Shown in pieces: positions 8,246 through 16,660 of a DNA stretch of 32,639 bases (position 1 is its first letter; each line of letters opens with the position of its first letter). The DNA lies in assembly GCA_964612675.1 (NCBI GenBank), contig CAZTDD010000078.1, forward strand, positions 1 to 32,639. The letters run 5' to 3'. Source of the DNA: CAZTDD01 sp964612675 (GTDB lineage: Bacteria; Hinthialibacterota; Hinthialibacteria; Hinthialibacterales; JAKPRU01). The notes under the pieces were generated by a model. It made no database searches, had not been told where the DNA came from, and saw only the letters and a program-made list of their open reading frames with translations. The translations under genes and the position numbers were made by a program.

Positions 8246-9388
8246 ATGGCACGAGAACACGTTATCCCCATACCTGCCCCACGTGAGAAAATCTCTATTG
8301 AACTGTTCGACTTGTCCGATCGATTGGTCGCACGCTGCAACAACCCGAGAAGCGTAATTATTAAATCGCCGTTTCGCGATCTTGCAGCGACCGCCTGGGT
8401 CGAGCTATACAGCGAGAACCTGAGTATTTCGCTTGATTTCGGATATCGCGCGGACATTTTCATCCGAGACCAGCTGGTGTTTCGGGGCGAGGTCGACGAA
8501 ATTCGCTTGGATTCTGTTGAAGCGCCTTTGACACTCGTCGCAAGGCGCAACCTGCATCGTCTGCTGCCACACTCTGTAAGCGGACTGTATAAAAACATGT
8601 CCCCCACGGAAATTCTGATCGATGCTCTGGAAAATACTCCTGTTCCTCGACTCGACTACGTTATTGACTCGGGATCGACACGAGTTGTCGAACGGCTGGG
8701 ATTTCTGGAAGAAAATATCTTCAACGTCATTTCGCTTCTGGCCATCCTGGATAACAACGCGCGCTGGGATATTTCATGGGACTGTGTACTTCGATATCGA
8801 AACTCAGAGAACGAACCCGACCATTGGATTCGATTCGATCCGGATCGGACAACGATCCGAATGTGGCATACCGGTGAAGACATCCGAAATGCGTTTCTTT
8901 TTCACGGCGGTCTGCAGTCTCCATCAGGCGCGGAATTTCAAAAAACGTTCAGTGACCCGGATTCAATCCAACGATTCGGCTATCGGCCGCAACATCTCTA
9001 TAATCGCACAATTGTCACCGAGCATGATTTCGAGTTGTACCGGGATGCGATTCTTCCGGTATTAGCGCAACCGGATACGCGTAGGTTTCTCGACATCGCC
9101 GGATTCCTGCCGGTCGTCGCCGGAGACCTTATCCAGATTGAGAATCCGCCCTTTCCTCTCTCCAAAGAACTGCGCCGCCGGCATATCGAAATCGTTGAGA
9201 TCATCTATCGGCACACGAGAGTCACTACGCGTCTTCATTTCGATGCCGGGCTCTCAAAAACGGAAGGTGTCCGAAGTGAAACAAGGTTGGTCGCTGTGGC
9301 GGACGCAGTGTTCAGCCGGGTCGGTCCTTTTCAGCTGGATCGTTCTGCATTGGACGGCGCTGCGCACCTGGATGCAGCTCCGTCATAG
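8246..9388 (+). CDS. Uncharacterised protein resembling phage tail hub / late control protein D
   Basis: A 380-residue protein I cannot assign firmly. Several segments resemble the hub proteins of contractile tails (gpD, VgrG N-terminal, gp27-like). There is an alternating beta pattern with a short domain ending in RADIFIRDQLVFRGEVDEI, then KNMSPTEILIDALE like the protease-resistant linker before the second barrel, then FLEENIFNVISLLAILDNNARWDI like the segment that checks a joined domain. No other tail, sheath or baseplate genes are nearby, and the neighbours are ordinary chromosomal genes. It could be a domesticated phage gene or an unrelated beta-rich protein. The upstream Shine-Dalgarno is weak. 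It converges on the GreA-fusion gene. Confidence 0.6.
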   Translation: MAREHVIPIPAPREKISIELFDLSDRLVARCNNPRSVIIKSPFRDLAATAWVELYSENLSISLDFGYRADIFIRDQLVFRGEVDEIRLDSVEAPLTLVARRNLHRLLPHSVSGLYKNMSPTEILIDALENTPVPRLDYVIDSGSTRVVERLGFLEENIFNVISLLAILDNNARWDISWDCVLRYRNSENEPDHWIRFDPDRTTIRMWHTGEDIRNAFLFHGGLQSPSGAEFQKTFSDPDSIQRFGYRPQHLYNRTIVTEHDFELYRDAILPVLAQPDTRRFLDIAGFLPVVAGDLIQIENPPFPLSKELRRRHIEIVEIIYRHTRVTTRLHFDAGLSKTEGVRSETRLVAVADAVFSRVGPFQLDRSALDGAAHLDAAPS

Positions 9389-9440
9389 AAAGACGATGAA
9401 ATCCGCTTCGCTGCCACCCCCTACGGTACCTGCCCCATTC

Positions 9441-11942
9441 TCATTCGGGCAGATAGTTGTAATGCGAAATGAGTTCCGCCGAGAGGGGTTCGACCGATGT
9501 AATTGTAAAGGATCCGCTTCGATTCGGCAGCGAAACCTCGACGACCTCGCCCTCCCTTTTCCCCGAAAAACAACTGATAAACGGAGCCTGGTAAGACAAT
9601 ATATTCTGTGAAGGATCAGATTCCCACGGTCCAAGAACAATAATATCTTCTTCTTGCCCGTCCCCCCCATTGAGCCGTAACCGAATACCGAATCGGACCC
9701 GGTCCGCCTCGATTTCCTCCAAATCCACCGGGCGCGCTTTGCGAAGTTGCTCCTGCAGGTCGCCTGCCTCTCCCGACAGTGTCTTCTGCTTGTCGCGGGC
9801 CGCATGATATTCGGCGTTTTCGCTGAGATCGCCCTGTTTTCTCGCTTCCTCAATCTCATCTGTAACACGCGGAAGTTCAATTTCGACAATATGCCGAAGC
9901 CGATCCCGCTTGGTGTCCAAAGATCTTCTCGTACAAAGAAACTGTTCTGATTTTCCGGTTTCCTCATCGACCGCAGCGAACAGTCCGGGATATCGACCAA
10001 GGATGCGACGGGTGATTCGTTCGCGAGCACGCACATCCAAACCGGCATTTCCGCTCGCACGTTTGTATAGAGATGCGGCGACGGATCGGTCCATTGTCTC
10101 TAACAGGTTTTGCAGGATGCCAAAATCCTCGCGCTTGATAAGGCTACGAACGGCAGCGGCCGACCGGCGAAGGTCCTCCGCTTCATCTTTTTCGACACGC
10201 TTCGCTCTGTCCGTAAGAAAATCGACCAAGGACAATAATCGCTCGAATAAAACCGGCCCTTCGATCCCCAAAGGAACCGCGTCGTCCGACTGGAACAACG
10301 CCTTCTCCACGAACCAAACAAACGCTTTTGGATAATCGCGAGAATCGTGAGTCACTTTTCTCGCTAATTCCTCGAGGACATTTTCCATGCCTTCCGCTCG
10401 TAGGTCCGCGGCCAAACGATCGCGGATCAAACACGAAGAATCGAGGATCAATATCTGGCAGATTTCTTTCCATTCGTCCGGATAGCGAGTTTTCACCCTC
10501 TCCGCCAACCGCCACTGATGCTCTTCACGGCGCAAACTCAACAAAACATCCAACGCCTTCGAGCGATCTTTGAAAATATCGGAATAATCCTCCACAGAAG
10601 GCGGGTCAATAGACGCTTCCACGTGACTCAGATCTTCCAGAACCATGAGCATCTCAACTCGGACTTTGAGACTTCGGCGTTCTTTTGCAAGCACGGAGAG
10701 GGATACAGCGAACCGGCGCAATAAGTCCGAAGACCGATCGGACGAAGAAACGCTTCGTAGATAGGATTGGACAACATCGCACTTATCGGCGGGGTTTTTC
10801 TTCTTATCGAATTGTTCCAGCCATTCGTCGTCGGCGCTGCCGGCCTCGGCGCGGAGTACATATGTTTTCGACGCAGCTCCTGTGGAACCGATGTACGGGT
10901 CCCGGCGTAACAGCCCGCTTACATTTCCCCACCATCTCGACCACTGTTTCTCCGGAATCACAGCGCCCAGAAGCCGTTCTTTGATCTGACGGGTGGAAGC
11001 CTTCCCACCCCAGCTCACCAAAGCCATTTTCACGATTTGGACGGGGTCCTTTTCGACAAGCTCTGCTACACGCTCCGGTTCGCGTATCACCGCCGCGCGA
11101 ATATCGCTGTGGGGCAGTGGATCAAGGATATCCTGAGCCAGGTCGACGCTCATCTCGTGGTTCTTTTTGCGTTCGAAATCGATCGTCACCCGTTCGGAGA
11201 ACAAATTCAATTCCTTCACAAGGCCGACTCCCCAATCCGGATGATAACAGGCTTCGCCGTCCGAAAAGGGGATGAATCGCTCCGCCCATTCCAGCGAATC
11301 CAAAATCGCGCCCGCTCGGCGGAGGCCGGAGTGATCGATGACGTGCTCCAACGCAGGCGCGCCCGCATGTTTTGCGCGTAGGGCTTTGATCACGGCATCG
11401 CGAATAGAGAGATCTGTGGGAGCAAACGCCGCTGCGCGACGAAGAATGGACAGGACGTCGTCCCAGCGGCCATGCTCCTCGTAATAGGGCACGAGAAGTT
11501 GTAGCAAAACGCCGGCTTGCTCCTTCCGGCGCGCTCCAGTCAAACGCTCAGACATCGAGAGAAACCATTCAAGATCGGAAGGATCCAACTCACAAAGCTC
11601 CAGCCAAAGATCCTCCACCTCACTTTCATCTCGGGCTCGGATAAACGAAGCAAGCGCCCGCCTGTACCAGGTGATGGCGGATTCTTTGTCTCCCTGTTCC
11701 AGATAATGCGCTCCAAGCGACTTCTCCATAGGACCGGGGCGGTCTTCGAGATCGGCCAGCCGACGCCATACTTTCGGCAGTTCTTCTTTCGCGGACTGAT
11801 GCTCCAGCGCTTGCGCAAGGGCCCGCAACGCGAAAACATCGTTCGGTTCCCGTTTCAATAGGTCCCGCGCGGCTTGTTCTACTCCCTCCCAATCTCGTGT
11901 CTCCCGGAGCTGATTGACTCGCGTATTCACTCGAACTTCCAT
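9441..11942 (-). CDS. GreA/GreB-type elongation factor fused to TPR and CarD-like domains
   Basis: An 833-residue protein. Residues 1 to about 200 are TPR-like helical repeats (for example LKREPNDVFALRALAQALE and WYRRALASF). Around residues 225-275 a segment with CYHPDWGVGLVKEL and RVTIDFE resembles the SH3-like RNA polymerase interaction domain of CarD/TRCF proteins. A long helical middle follows. The last 170 residues are GreA: a coiled coil whose tip ARKQGDLSENAEYHAAR keeps the acidic residues that reach the polymerase active site, then the FKBP-like C-terminal domain. GreA rescues backtracked RNA polymerase by stimulating transcript cleavage. Normal GreA has about 158 residues; long fused forms are known in Chlamydiae and spirochaetes. 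The role of the N-terminal part is unknown. Confidence 0.88.
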   Translation of the reverse strand: MEVRVNTRVNQLRETRDWEGVEQAARDLLKREPNDVFALRALAQALEHQSAKEELPKVWRRLADLEDRPGPMEKSLGAHYLEQGDKESAITWYRRALASFIRARDESEVEDLWLELCELDPSDLEWFLSMSERLTGARRKEQAGVLLQLLVPYYEEHGRWDDVLSILRRAAAFAPTDLSIRDAVIKALRAKHAGAPALEHVIDHSGLRRAGAILDSLEWAERFIPFSDGEACYHPDWGVGLVKELNLFSERVTIDFERKKNHEMSVDLAQDILDPLPHSDIRAAVIREPERVAELVEKDPVQIVKMALVSWGGKASTRQIKERLLGAVIPEKQWSRWWGNVSGLLRRDPYIGSTGAASKTYVLRAEAGSADDEWLEQFDKKKNPADKCDVVQSYLRSVSSSDRSSDLLRRFAVSLSVLAKERRSLKVRVEMLMVLEDLSHVEASIDPPSVEDYSDIFKDRSKALDVLLSLRREEHQWRLAERVKTRYPDEWKEICQILILDSSCLIRDRLAADLRAEGMENVLEELARKVTHDSRDYPKAFVWFVEKALFQSDDAVPLGIEGPVLFERLLSLVDFLTDRAKRVEKDEAEDLRRSAAAVRSLIKREDFGILQNLLETMDRSVAASLYKRASGNAGLDVRARERITRRILGRYPGLFAAVDEETGKSEQFLCTRRSLDTKRDRLRHIVEIELPRVTDEIEEARKQGDLSENAEYHAARDKQKTLSGEAGDLQEQLRKARPVDLEEIEADRVRFGIRLRLNGGDGQEEDIIVLGPWESDPSQNILSYQAPFISCFSGKREGEVVEVSLPNRSGSFTITSVEPLSAELISHYNYLPE

Positions 11943-12005
11943 CGTTCTTTCCCTCTAGGCTAATTTCGATATTTCAGAAAAACCCAACACAGGAGATTTT
12001 CAACT

Positions 12006-13217
12006 TCACGTAACGGAAATCGGATAATACCGGCATGCGGCGAATGTATCGAGCATGGTCACAATGTTTTGCGGTCGCACGCCCGCCTGCACGTTATGCA
12101 CCGGACAGAAAACGAATCCGCCGCCCGGCGCAAAAATGGACACTTGCCCCCTCACATGCGCTTCCACTTCCTGGGGGCTTCTGTCCGGAAGGACGGTTTG
12201 TGTGTCACAACCTCCACCCCAAAATGTGAGCCTATCACCGAATCGGTCTTTCAGCATGTGCGGCTCCATATTGGCGGCAGAAGTCTGAACTGGATTCAAT
12301 GCCTGGATTCCCGCATCGATCAGGTCGGGCAACAAAGGACTAATCGATCCGCAGGAATGCAACAAAACGCAGGCGGAGGAATTCTCTCGCACATAACGGT
12401 ATATCTTCTTATGTCTTGGATAAAGCAACTCGTGGTACATTTCGGGGGAGATTTGCGTGGCATTTTGTGTACCGAGGTCGTCGCCCATGAAGATAACATC
12501 CACGTTATCGCCTGCCGCTCGAAGGAATTTCTTCAGATTATCCAGATGAGTCTCGACCATTTTGTCCATTAAATCTTCGGCAAACGATCGATTCTCGACC
12601 AGATCCATCATGAAATTCCCCCATCCACGCAATCCCTGCCCAGTCTCCAGGATATTTCCGCCGAACGTGGCGACAATCGCATAATCCGTGTTTTTACGCA
12701 GCCACTGTGCCCGCGTCTCCATGCGTTCCAGAAAATCTTCACCGAGGAGTGGAAGCCGATAAGAAGCCAGTTCCCTGGGAGGTTCACCAAGAGGCGGCTG
12801 GATCGACTCGAAATACAGGCATCCTTCGGGCATCCGGGCAATAATCTTGCCGGACGATTCCCTGAGAACATGTCCCCCGCCTTGGTCCCGCTCAACCTTG
12901 AGTTCTGCCGGACGTTCGGCCGGACGGCCGTCCGGCAGACTCCACGAAACCCATTCTCTGTCGTCCGGACAAATATGACTGTTAAACAGGTCGATAACAT
13001 CTACGCCGAATCGGTCGAGAATATCCGGTTCGATTTCCGCCAACTGTTGTCCAAAATCATGGACCCGAATCCGCCCTTTTGGCAGACCCAGGTATTCCCG
13101 CAGCTCACTGTAAGCAATCGCCATAATTCCTGAGGAATGCGTGGCGCCGATATCCAGTGGAACTCGGTCCGGCTCGCAATGACGCAACGTCGTTCGTACG
13201 CGTTCTCGACAGTTCAT
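12006..13217 (-). CDS. Uroporphyrinogen decarboxylase (URO-D) family protein, methyltransferase-like
   Basis: A 403-residue protein of the URO-D superfamily, closer to the corrinoid methyltransferases (MtaA/CmuA type) than to HemE. The start is the ATG at 13217, with GAGG six bases upstream; the TTG at 13232 would add five residues. It begins with MNCRERVRTTLRHCEPDRVP, typical of this group. Likely zinc ligands are the His and Cys of LLHSCGSI and Cys residues in GGGCDTQ and VFCPVHNV. These proteins usually move methyl groups between a cobamide protein and a thiol, but no corrinoid protein gene is adjacent, so the substrate is unknown. It is divergent from the isoaspartate methyltransferase gene. 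Confidence 0.85.
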   Translation of the reverse strand: MNCRERVRTTLRHCEPDRVPLDIGATHSSGIMAIAYSELREYLGLPKGRIRVHDFGQQLAEIEPDILDRFGVDVIDLFNSHICPDDREWVSWSLPDGRPAERPAELKVERDQGGGHVLRESSGKIIARMPEGCLYFESIQPPLGEPPRELASYRLPLLGEDFLERMETRAQWLRKNTDYAIVATFGGNILETGQGLRGWGNFMMDLVENRSFAEDLMDKMVETHLDNLKKFLRAAGDNVDVIFMGDDLGTQNATQISPEMYHELLYPRHKKIYRYVRENSSACVLLHSCGSISPLLPDLIDAGIQALNPVQTSAANMEPHMLKDRFGDRLTFWGGGCDTQTVLPDRSPQEVEAHVRGQVSIFAPGGGFVFCPVHNVQAGVRPQNIVTMLDTFAACRYYPISVT

Positions 13218-13324
13218 ATTCGCCCTCGGCAATGGTTGATGAACAGTGCGCGGGTCTTGGAAGCGAGAATATCTTGATACACTATAGTAGAGGAAGACTA
13301 TACACGATCAAAAGGGTTACTGAT

Positions 13325-14095
13325 ATGTCACACGGATCCTCGTCAACAGCGTACGATGAACGACTTTTCGCACTATTTTGCCTAACGGCATGCATCGCCT
13401 TCGTTGGATTTCTCATCGCATGCAATCGCTCGCATTCCGGACCGCCCGATTACAGCAAACTTCGTCAACAAATGGTCAAAACGCAAATTGCTGCAAGGGG
13501 GATCAAGGACAAACGGGTCCTGGAGGCGATGAGAGAGGTCCCGCGTCATCGATTTGTGCCGGAAGACAAACGATTTCTCGCGTATGAGGATTTCCCGCTG
13601 TCTATCGGTCACGACCAGACCATTTCGCAGCCCTATATTGTCGCACTGATGACCGAATTATTGGAATTGGAGGGAAAGGAACGGGTTCTGGAAATTGGAA
13701 CCGGGTCTGGATACCAAGCCGCGATTCTAGCGGAGTTGGCAAAAGAGGTGTATACAATCGAAATTGTCGAACCACTCGCCGAACGATCCAAGAAGATCTT
13801 GAAAGAACTGGGCTACACCCATGCACATGTCCGTCACGGAGACGGGTATCGAGGGTGGCCGGACGCAGCGCCTTTCGATGCGATCATCATTACCGCCGCG
13901 CCGGAACACGTACCGGAACCTCTCATCGAGCAGCTGAAAGTCGATGGAATTATGGTTCTTCCCGTCGGTTCCTACCAGCAGGAATTGATACGAATTCGAA
14001 AAACGGAAGAGGGGACCACTACCGAAGAGGTCCTGCCGGTTCGTTTCGTGCCGATGACCGGTGAAGCACAGAACAAGAAACCCTCCAACAAGTAA
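13325..14095 (+). CDS. pcm: Protein-L-isoaspartate O-methyltransferase with lipoprotein signal
   Basis: A 256-residue enzyme that methylates isoaspartyl residues with SAM as a first step in repairing aged proteins. The conserved N-terminal region is MVKTQIAARGI...VLEAMREVPRHRFVPE, the SAM-binding motif I is VLEIGTGSGYQAA, and ITAAPEHVPEPL follows. I chose the ATG at 13325 because AAGGG lies eight bases upstream. From it the product begins with a hydrophobic stretch ending in the lipobox F-L-I-A-C at about residue 35, so it is predicted to be a lipoprotein or membrane-anchored. That is unusual because SAM is cytoplasmic. A frame open further upstream to 13157 has no support as a longer protein. 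Confidence 0.88.
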   Translation: MSHGSSSTAYDERLFALFCLTACIAFVGFLIACNRSHSGPPDYSKLRQQMVKTQIAARGIKDKRVLEAMREVPRHRFVPEDKRFLAYEDFPLSIGHDQTISQPYIVALMTELLELEGKERVLEIGTGSGYQAAILAELAKEVYTIEIVEPLAERSKKILKELGYTHAHVRHGDGYRGWPDAAPFDAIIITAAPEHVPEPLIEQLKVDGIMVLPVGSYQQELIRIRKTEEGTTTEEVLPVRFVPMTGEAQNKKPSNK

Positions 14096-14515
14096 GGCGG
14101 GTATTCCGGGCTCGGCATTACACAACATCAGAGAAAATCAATTATATTGGATTTGTCTACCTACAGATAAAAGCGAAAGGCCTTCCCGCCTCTGTAGAGG
14201 GAAGGCCTACGATAACCAAACAACGAGAATCAATACCGGGAAGGACTGACTCAGAGCAGAATATTCACTTTCAGTTCTGAACCGTGTCGTTCTGCCGTTT
14301 CGTTTGCCCCAAAACCTTGTGCCGTGATAGTAAACAACGGAAACGGACGACCTCGCCGGACACGCAAGACAGTAAAAACGAACAGCAAGATCAACGAACA
14401 ATAATTACAACCGAAGACCTGCGCTCGGATTGTTCAGGCACGTCTGGCAAGATTCCGGCCGTCATCCCACCGTTTTCAATCATCCCGGCATCGGCACCCG
14501 GATTCTCTCTTCCGA
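14096..14515. other. Gene-free stretch between pcm and the AT-hook gene
   Basis: No credible gene is visible. The only structure is the large inverted repeat at 14178-14208. The open frames that cross it have low-complexity or cysteine/arginine-rich products without recognisable domains. Confidence 0.5.
14178..14208. terminator. Strong inverted repeat, probable terminator-like hairpin
   Basis: AGGCCTTCCC at 14178-14187 pairs perfectly with GGGAAGGCCT at 14199-14208 over an 11-base loop. On the minus strand it is followed by a T-rich run (TTCGCTTTTATC), so it could terminate transcripts from the AT-hook gene. On the plus strand no T run follows, though it may still protect the pcm transcript. 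Confidence 0.5.
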
Positions 14516-14527
14516 CTAGGAAGAGAG
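14505..14527 (-). other. Perfect hairpin across the AT-hook gene stop codon
   Basis: CTCTCTTCC and GGAAGAGAG form a 9-bp perfect stem with a 5-base loop. The TAG stop codon of the minus-strand AT-hook gene lies at the start of the loop. No T run follows, so it is more likely a 3' stability or attenuation structure than an intrinsic terminator. Confidence 0.4.
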
Positions 14528-14977
14528 TTTTGGCCGACCGGGCCCGCGTTTCTTGGTGGTGCTTCCTTTCGGTCGACCGGGACCGCGCTTCTTCGTGGTA
14601 CTCCCTTTCGGACGACCGGGACCGCGNNNNNNNNNNNNNNNNNNNNNNNNNNNNNNNNNNNNNNNNNNNNNNNNNNNNNNNNNNNNNNNNNNNNNNNNNN
14701 NNNNNNNNNNNNNNNNNNNNNNNNNNCGACCGGGACCGCGCTTCTTCGTGGTACTCCCTTTCGGACGACCGGGACCGCGTTTCTTCGTGGTGCTTCCCTT
14801 TGGTCGACCGGGACCACGTTTTTTTGTGGTGCTTCCTTTCGGACGACCGGGACCGCGCTTCTTGCCCGTGGTTTGGCTTTGCGACCTGGCAAGTTTTCTC
14901 AGCTCCGGCAAAAGGTCAACCACTTCTTCCAGTTTTCCCCCATCTTCCAGAAGGTTCAACGGTATTTTCGCTGGCAT
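14516..14977 (-). CDS. AT-hook repeat DNA-binding protein (interrupted by an assembly gap)
   Basis: The product starts with a short leucine-rich helical segment (LLEDGGKLEEVVDLLPELRK) followed by tandem copies of a 13-residue unit, KKRGPGRPKGSTT, each with the G-R-P core of an AT-hook. AT-hooks bind the minor groove of AT-rich DNA, so this is likely a nucleoid-associated, histone-like protein. GGAGG six bases before the ATG at 14977 is an excellent ribosome binding site. The true length is unknown because 100 N lie inside the repeats. The reading frame agrees on both sides, as expected for a 39-base unit. About three full units precede the gap and about three follow it. The last unit ends RPKLSS and stop. 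Confidence 0.82.
   Translation of the reverse strand: MPAKIPLNLLEDGGKLEEVVDLLPELRKLARSQSQTTGKKRGPGRPKGSTTKKRGPGRPKGSTTKKRGPGRPKGSTTKKRGPGXXXXXXXXXXXXXXXXXXXXXXXXXXXXXXXXXXRGPGRPKGSTTKKRGPGRPKGSTTKKRGPGRPKLSS
14534..14863. repeat. 39-bp tandem repeat encoding AT-hooks
   Basis: The unit is 39 bases and encodes 13 residues. The bases just left (14574-14626) and just right (14727-14779) of the gap are identical over 53 bases, so the assembler broke inside near-perfect copies. Copies further out show third-position changes. Confidence 0.85.
14627..14726. other. Assembly gap of 100 N
   Basis: Exactly 100 N, a standard scaffold placeholder. If the repeat is uniform, the missing length must be 39k-14 bases (25, 64, 103 and so on). 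The contig ends may also overlap, because they carry the same 53 bases. Confidence 0.97.
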
Positions 14978-15028
14978 CGTTTTCCTCCTTCCCAGCGTTG
15001 GATACTCGCTCGTCTCCCGCTTCCGTGG

Positions 15029-15057
15029 AGATTACAACATTACATCAACAACGTCAA
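15029..15057 (-). promoter_or_regulatory. Candidate promoter of the AT-hook gene
   Basis: On the minus strand TTGACG lies at 15052-15057. Two overlapping -10 candidates follow: TAATCT at 17-base spacing (15029-15034) and TGTAAT at 15-base spacing (15031-15036), the latter matching five of six consensus positions. The start codon is about 50 bases downstream. Confidence 0.5.
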
Positions 15058-15218
15058 TACTTACTCCAAAAATATTTGATTTTCGTACTAAGACCTTCGC
15101 AAATACGAATCGCTGGATTATGGTCACAAGTGACAACATTTAAAATCTGGACTCGAATGATTCTCTGTTTTTGTCCGGTGCCGGTACAGGAAAAGTCCAT
15201 GATAGGCTATAAGTTTGC

Positions 15219-15247
15219 TTGGAATTTCGCATATTCTCGCCTATGAT
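15219..15247 (+). promoter_or_regulatory. Sigma-70-like promoter upstream of the GH5 lipoprotein gene
   Basis: TTGGAA at 15219-15224 and TATGAT at 15242-15247 are separated by exactly 17 bases. The coding start lies about 130 bases downstream, leaving a long 5' UTR in which I see no known riboswitch. Confidence 0.5.
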
Positions 15248-15376
15248 ACTTGTGAGAATGCTTCAAAACGGTATTCCAAGCTGGGTCGATTATAGCATAT
15301 AGGGAATTGAAATATCCGTTTCATCGTAAATCTCTTGTAGATTGACAGACCGTAGAATCCAACACTGAACCTGCGA

Positions 15377-16453
15377 ATGAAACATCCACATATAATTCTG
15401 TTCCTGTTGTATGCCGCTTGTGTCTTGCTACCTGCATGCAAGGTGCCGTACGTGGCGAAGTCGCCCCCCAAGCCGATTGTAGTGGAAACCGCTGAGAGCC
15501 AATTTCGACCTCTTCCTCCTGTTTGGGGAGGCGCAAATCAACATCAACTCTGGTTTCAGCCCGAATATCGGCGTCGAAAACAACTGGAGGCCATGCACAC
15601 GGCCGATTTACGCGTTTTGAGGGTTATCCTGGGACATCGTGAACAATCGGTCTGGTGGGAAGATCCGCCTCATCCCTATACATTTGAAGATCCCATCGGT
15701 TTCTTCCACGAAGAGGAGTTTCGCCAGGTGGATCAATTAATCTCGGAATGCCGTGAATACGGTATTCGAATGATTATCTGCCTTGGTGTACCGGCAAACT
15801 ATTTTGCCGAATTCGGCGATTGGGAATTCTATGCTTCCGATTCGGCCCGAGAGGCCTATCTAAATCGAATCCGTCAATGCCTGCTGCGAATCCACAGTGA
15901 ATCGGGGATTATGTGGAAAGATCTCGATGATGCGATCTGGGCGTGGGAAATTGCAAATGAACCCGGAATCAACTTAAAAGGGAAAAACTCCCATTCTTCT
16001 GAAGAAACCACGGCCGTTCTGCGTTCATGGCTCAATGTGTGTTCATCGACAATTTCAGCGATCGACCCCGATACCCTGATTTCTATCGGTACCGCGGGCT
16101 ACAGCCGGTACTATGGATACAATTGTGGCGATGATTTACTCGCTCTCGGTAACATCCCACAGGCAGACATTTATACTCTTCATTTCTACGGCGGCGATCT
16201 GCGCAGATGGATACAGGAAGCAAAAACAGTCACGATTCCCCTCGGAAAAGAGTTGATTGTGGAGGAATTCGGCAGGCAAAGAGAGGTCGGCTGGGAAGCA
16301 CTCACAAGTACGTACCGTTATGTGATCGATATTTGCCGGGAAGAGGAGGTACCTTGGATGTTCTGGAGACTCGGACACCGTAAGGACGATAAAAGCTGGT
16401 GTATCATGTCGGACGACCCCATTTGGGGTGAATTGTTTATGGGGCCTCTCTGA
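15377..16453 (+). CDS. Glycoside hydrolase family 5-like lipoprotein
   Basis: A 358-residue secreted lipoprotein. The signal has a hydrophobic core ending in L-L-P-A-C at residues 17-21, a lipobox. The catalytic domain is a TIM barrel of GH5/clan A type: the acid/base Glu is in WAWEIANEPGIN and the nucleophile Glu is likely the second Glu of LIVEEFGRQRE on the seventh strand, with YTLHFYGGD before it and WMFWRLGH after it. GH5 enzymes cleave beta-linked glucans or mannans. The NEP motif and the Trp-rich final strand fit a mannanase-like subfamily, but the substrate is not certain. There is no carbohydrate-binding module. It likely acts at the cell surface. The start has no clear Shine-Dalgarno. 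Confidence 0.8.
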   Translation: MKHPHIILFLLYAACVLLPACKVPYVAKSPPKPIVVETAESQFRPLPPVWGGANQHQLWFQPEYRRRKQLEAMHTADLRVLRVILGHREQSVWWEDPPHPYTFEDPIGFFHEEEFRQVDQLISECREYGIRMIICLGVPANYFAEFGDWEFYASDSAREAYLNRIRQCLLRIHSESGIMWKDLDDAIWAWEIANEPGINLKGKNSHSSEETTAVLRSWLNVCSSTISAIDPDTLISIGTAGYSRYYGYNCGDDLLALGNIPQADIYTLHFYGGDLRRWIQEAKTVTIPLGKELIVEEFGRQREVGWEALTSTYRYVIDICREEEVPWMFWRLGHRKDDKSWCIMSDDPIWGELFMGPL

Positions 16454-16593
16454 ATTCCGTCAGTAGAAGATCCTTCCGATTTGCTGCAATTTGAACAGAT
16501 AAACGATGAGATCCTCGAAAAAGTACCGACCTCGCCTCTCCGGTCGCCGGCAGTTCACCGACCTCGCTTTGGGGTGTTGAGTCTTTCCAGTCA

Positions 16594-16621
16594 TTGACAA
16601 CGTTTCCAGGTATTATAAGAT
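16594..16621 (+). promoter_or_regulatory. Promoter of the pseudopilin gene
   Basis: A perfect TTGACA at 16594-16599, a 16-base spacer and TAAGAT at 16616-16621 lie 39 bases before the start codon. A GAGGAGAG ribosome binding site lies just before the ATG at 16661. With the terminator after the gene this makes a single-gene unit. Confidence 0.65.
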
Positions 16622-16660
16622 TCTGGGCGGTAAGCTACTACTTGAATCGAGGAGAGAGTA

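Noticed and set aside
14534..14863. CRISPR array
   Set aside because: The 39-base repeats are contiguous with no unique spacers and encode an in-frame AT-hook protein.
14284..15246. A 320-residue plus-strand frame across the gap
   Set aside because: It is opposite the AT-hook repeats, includes the N run, and has a repetitive product with no domain; the minus frame has a strong ribosome binding site.
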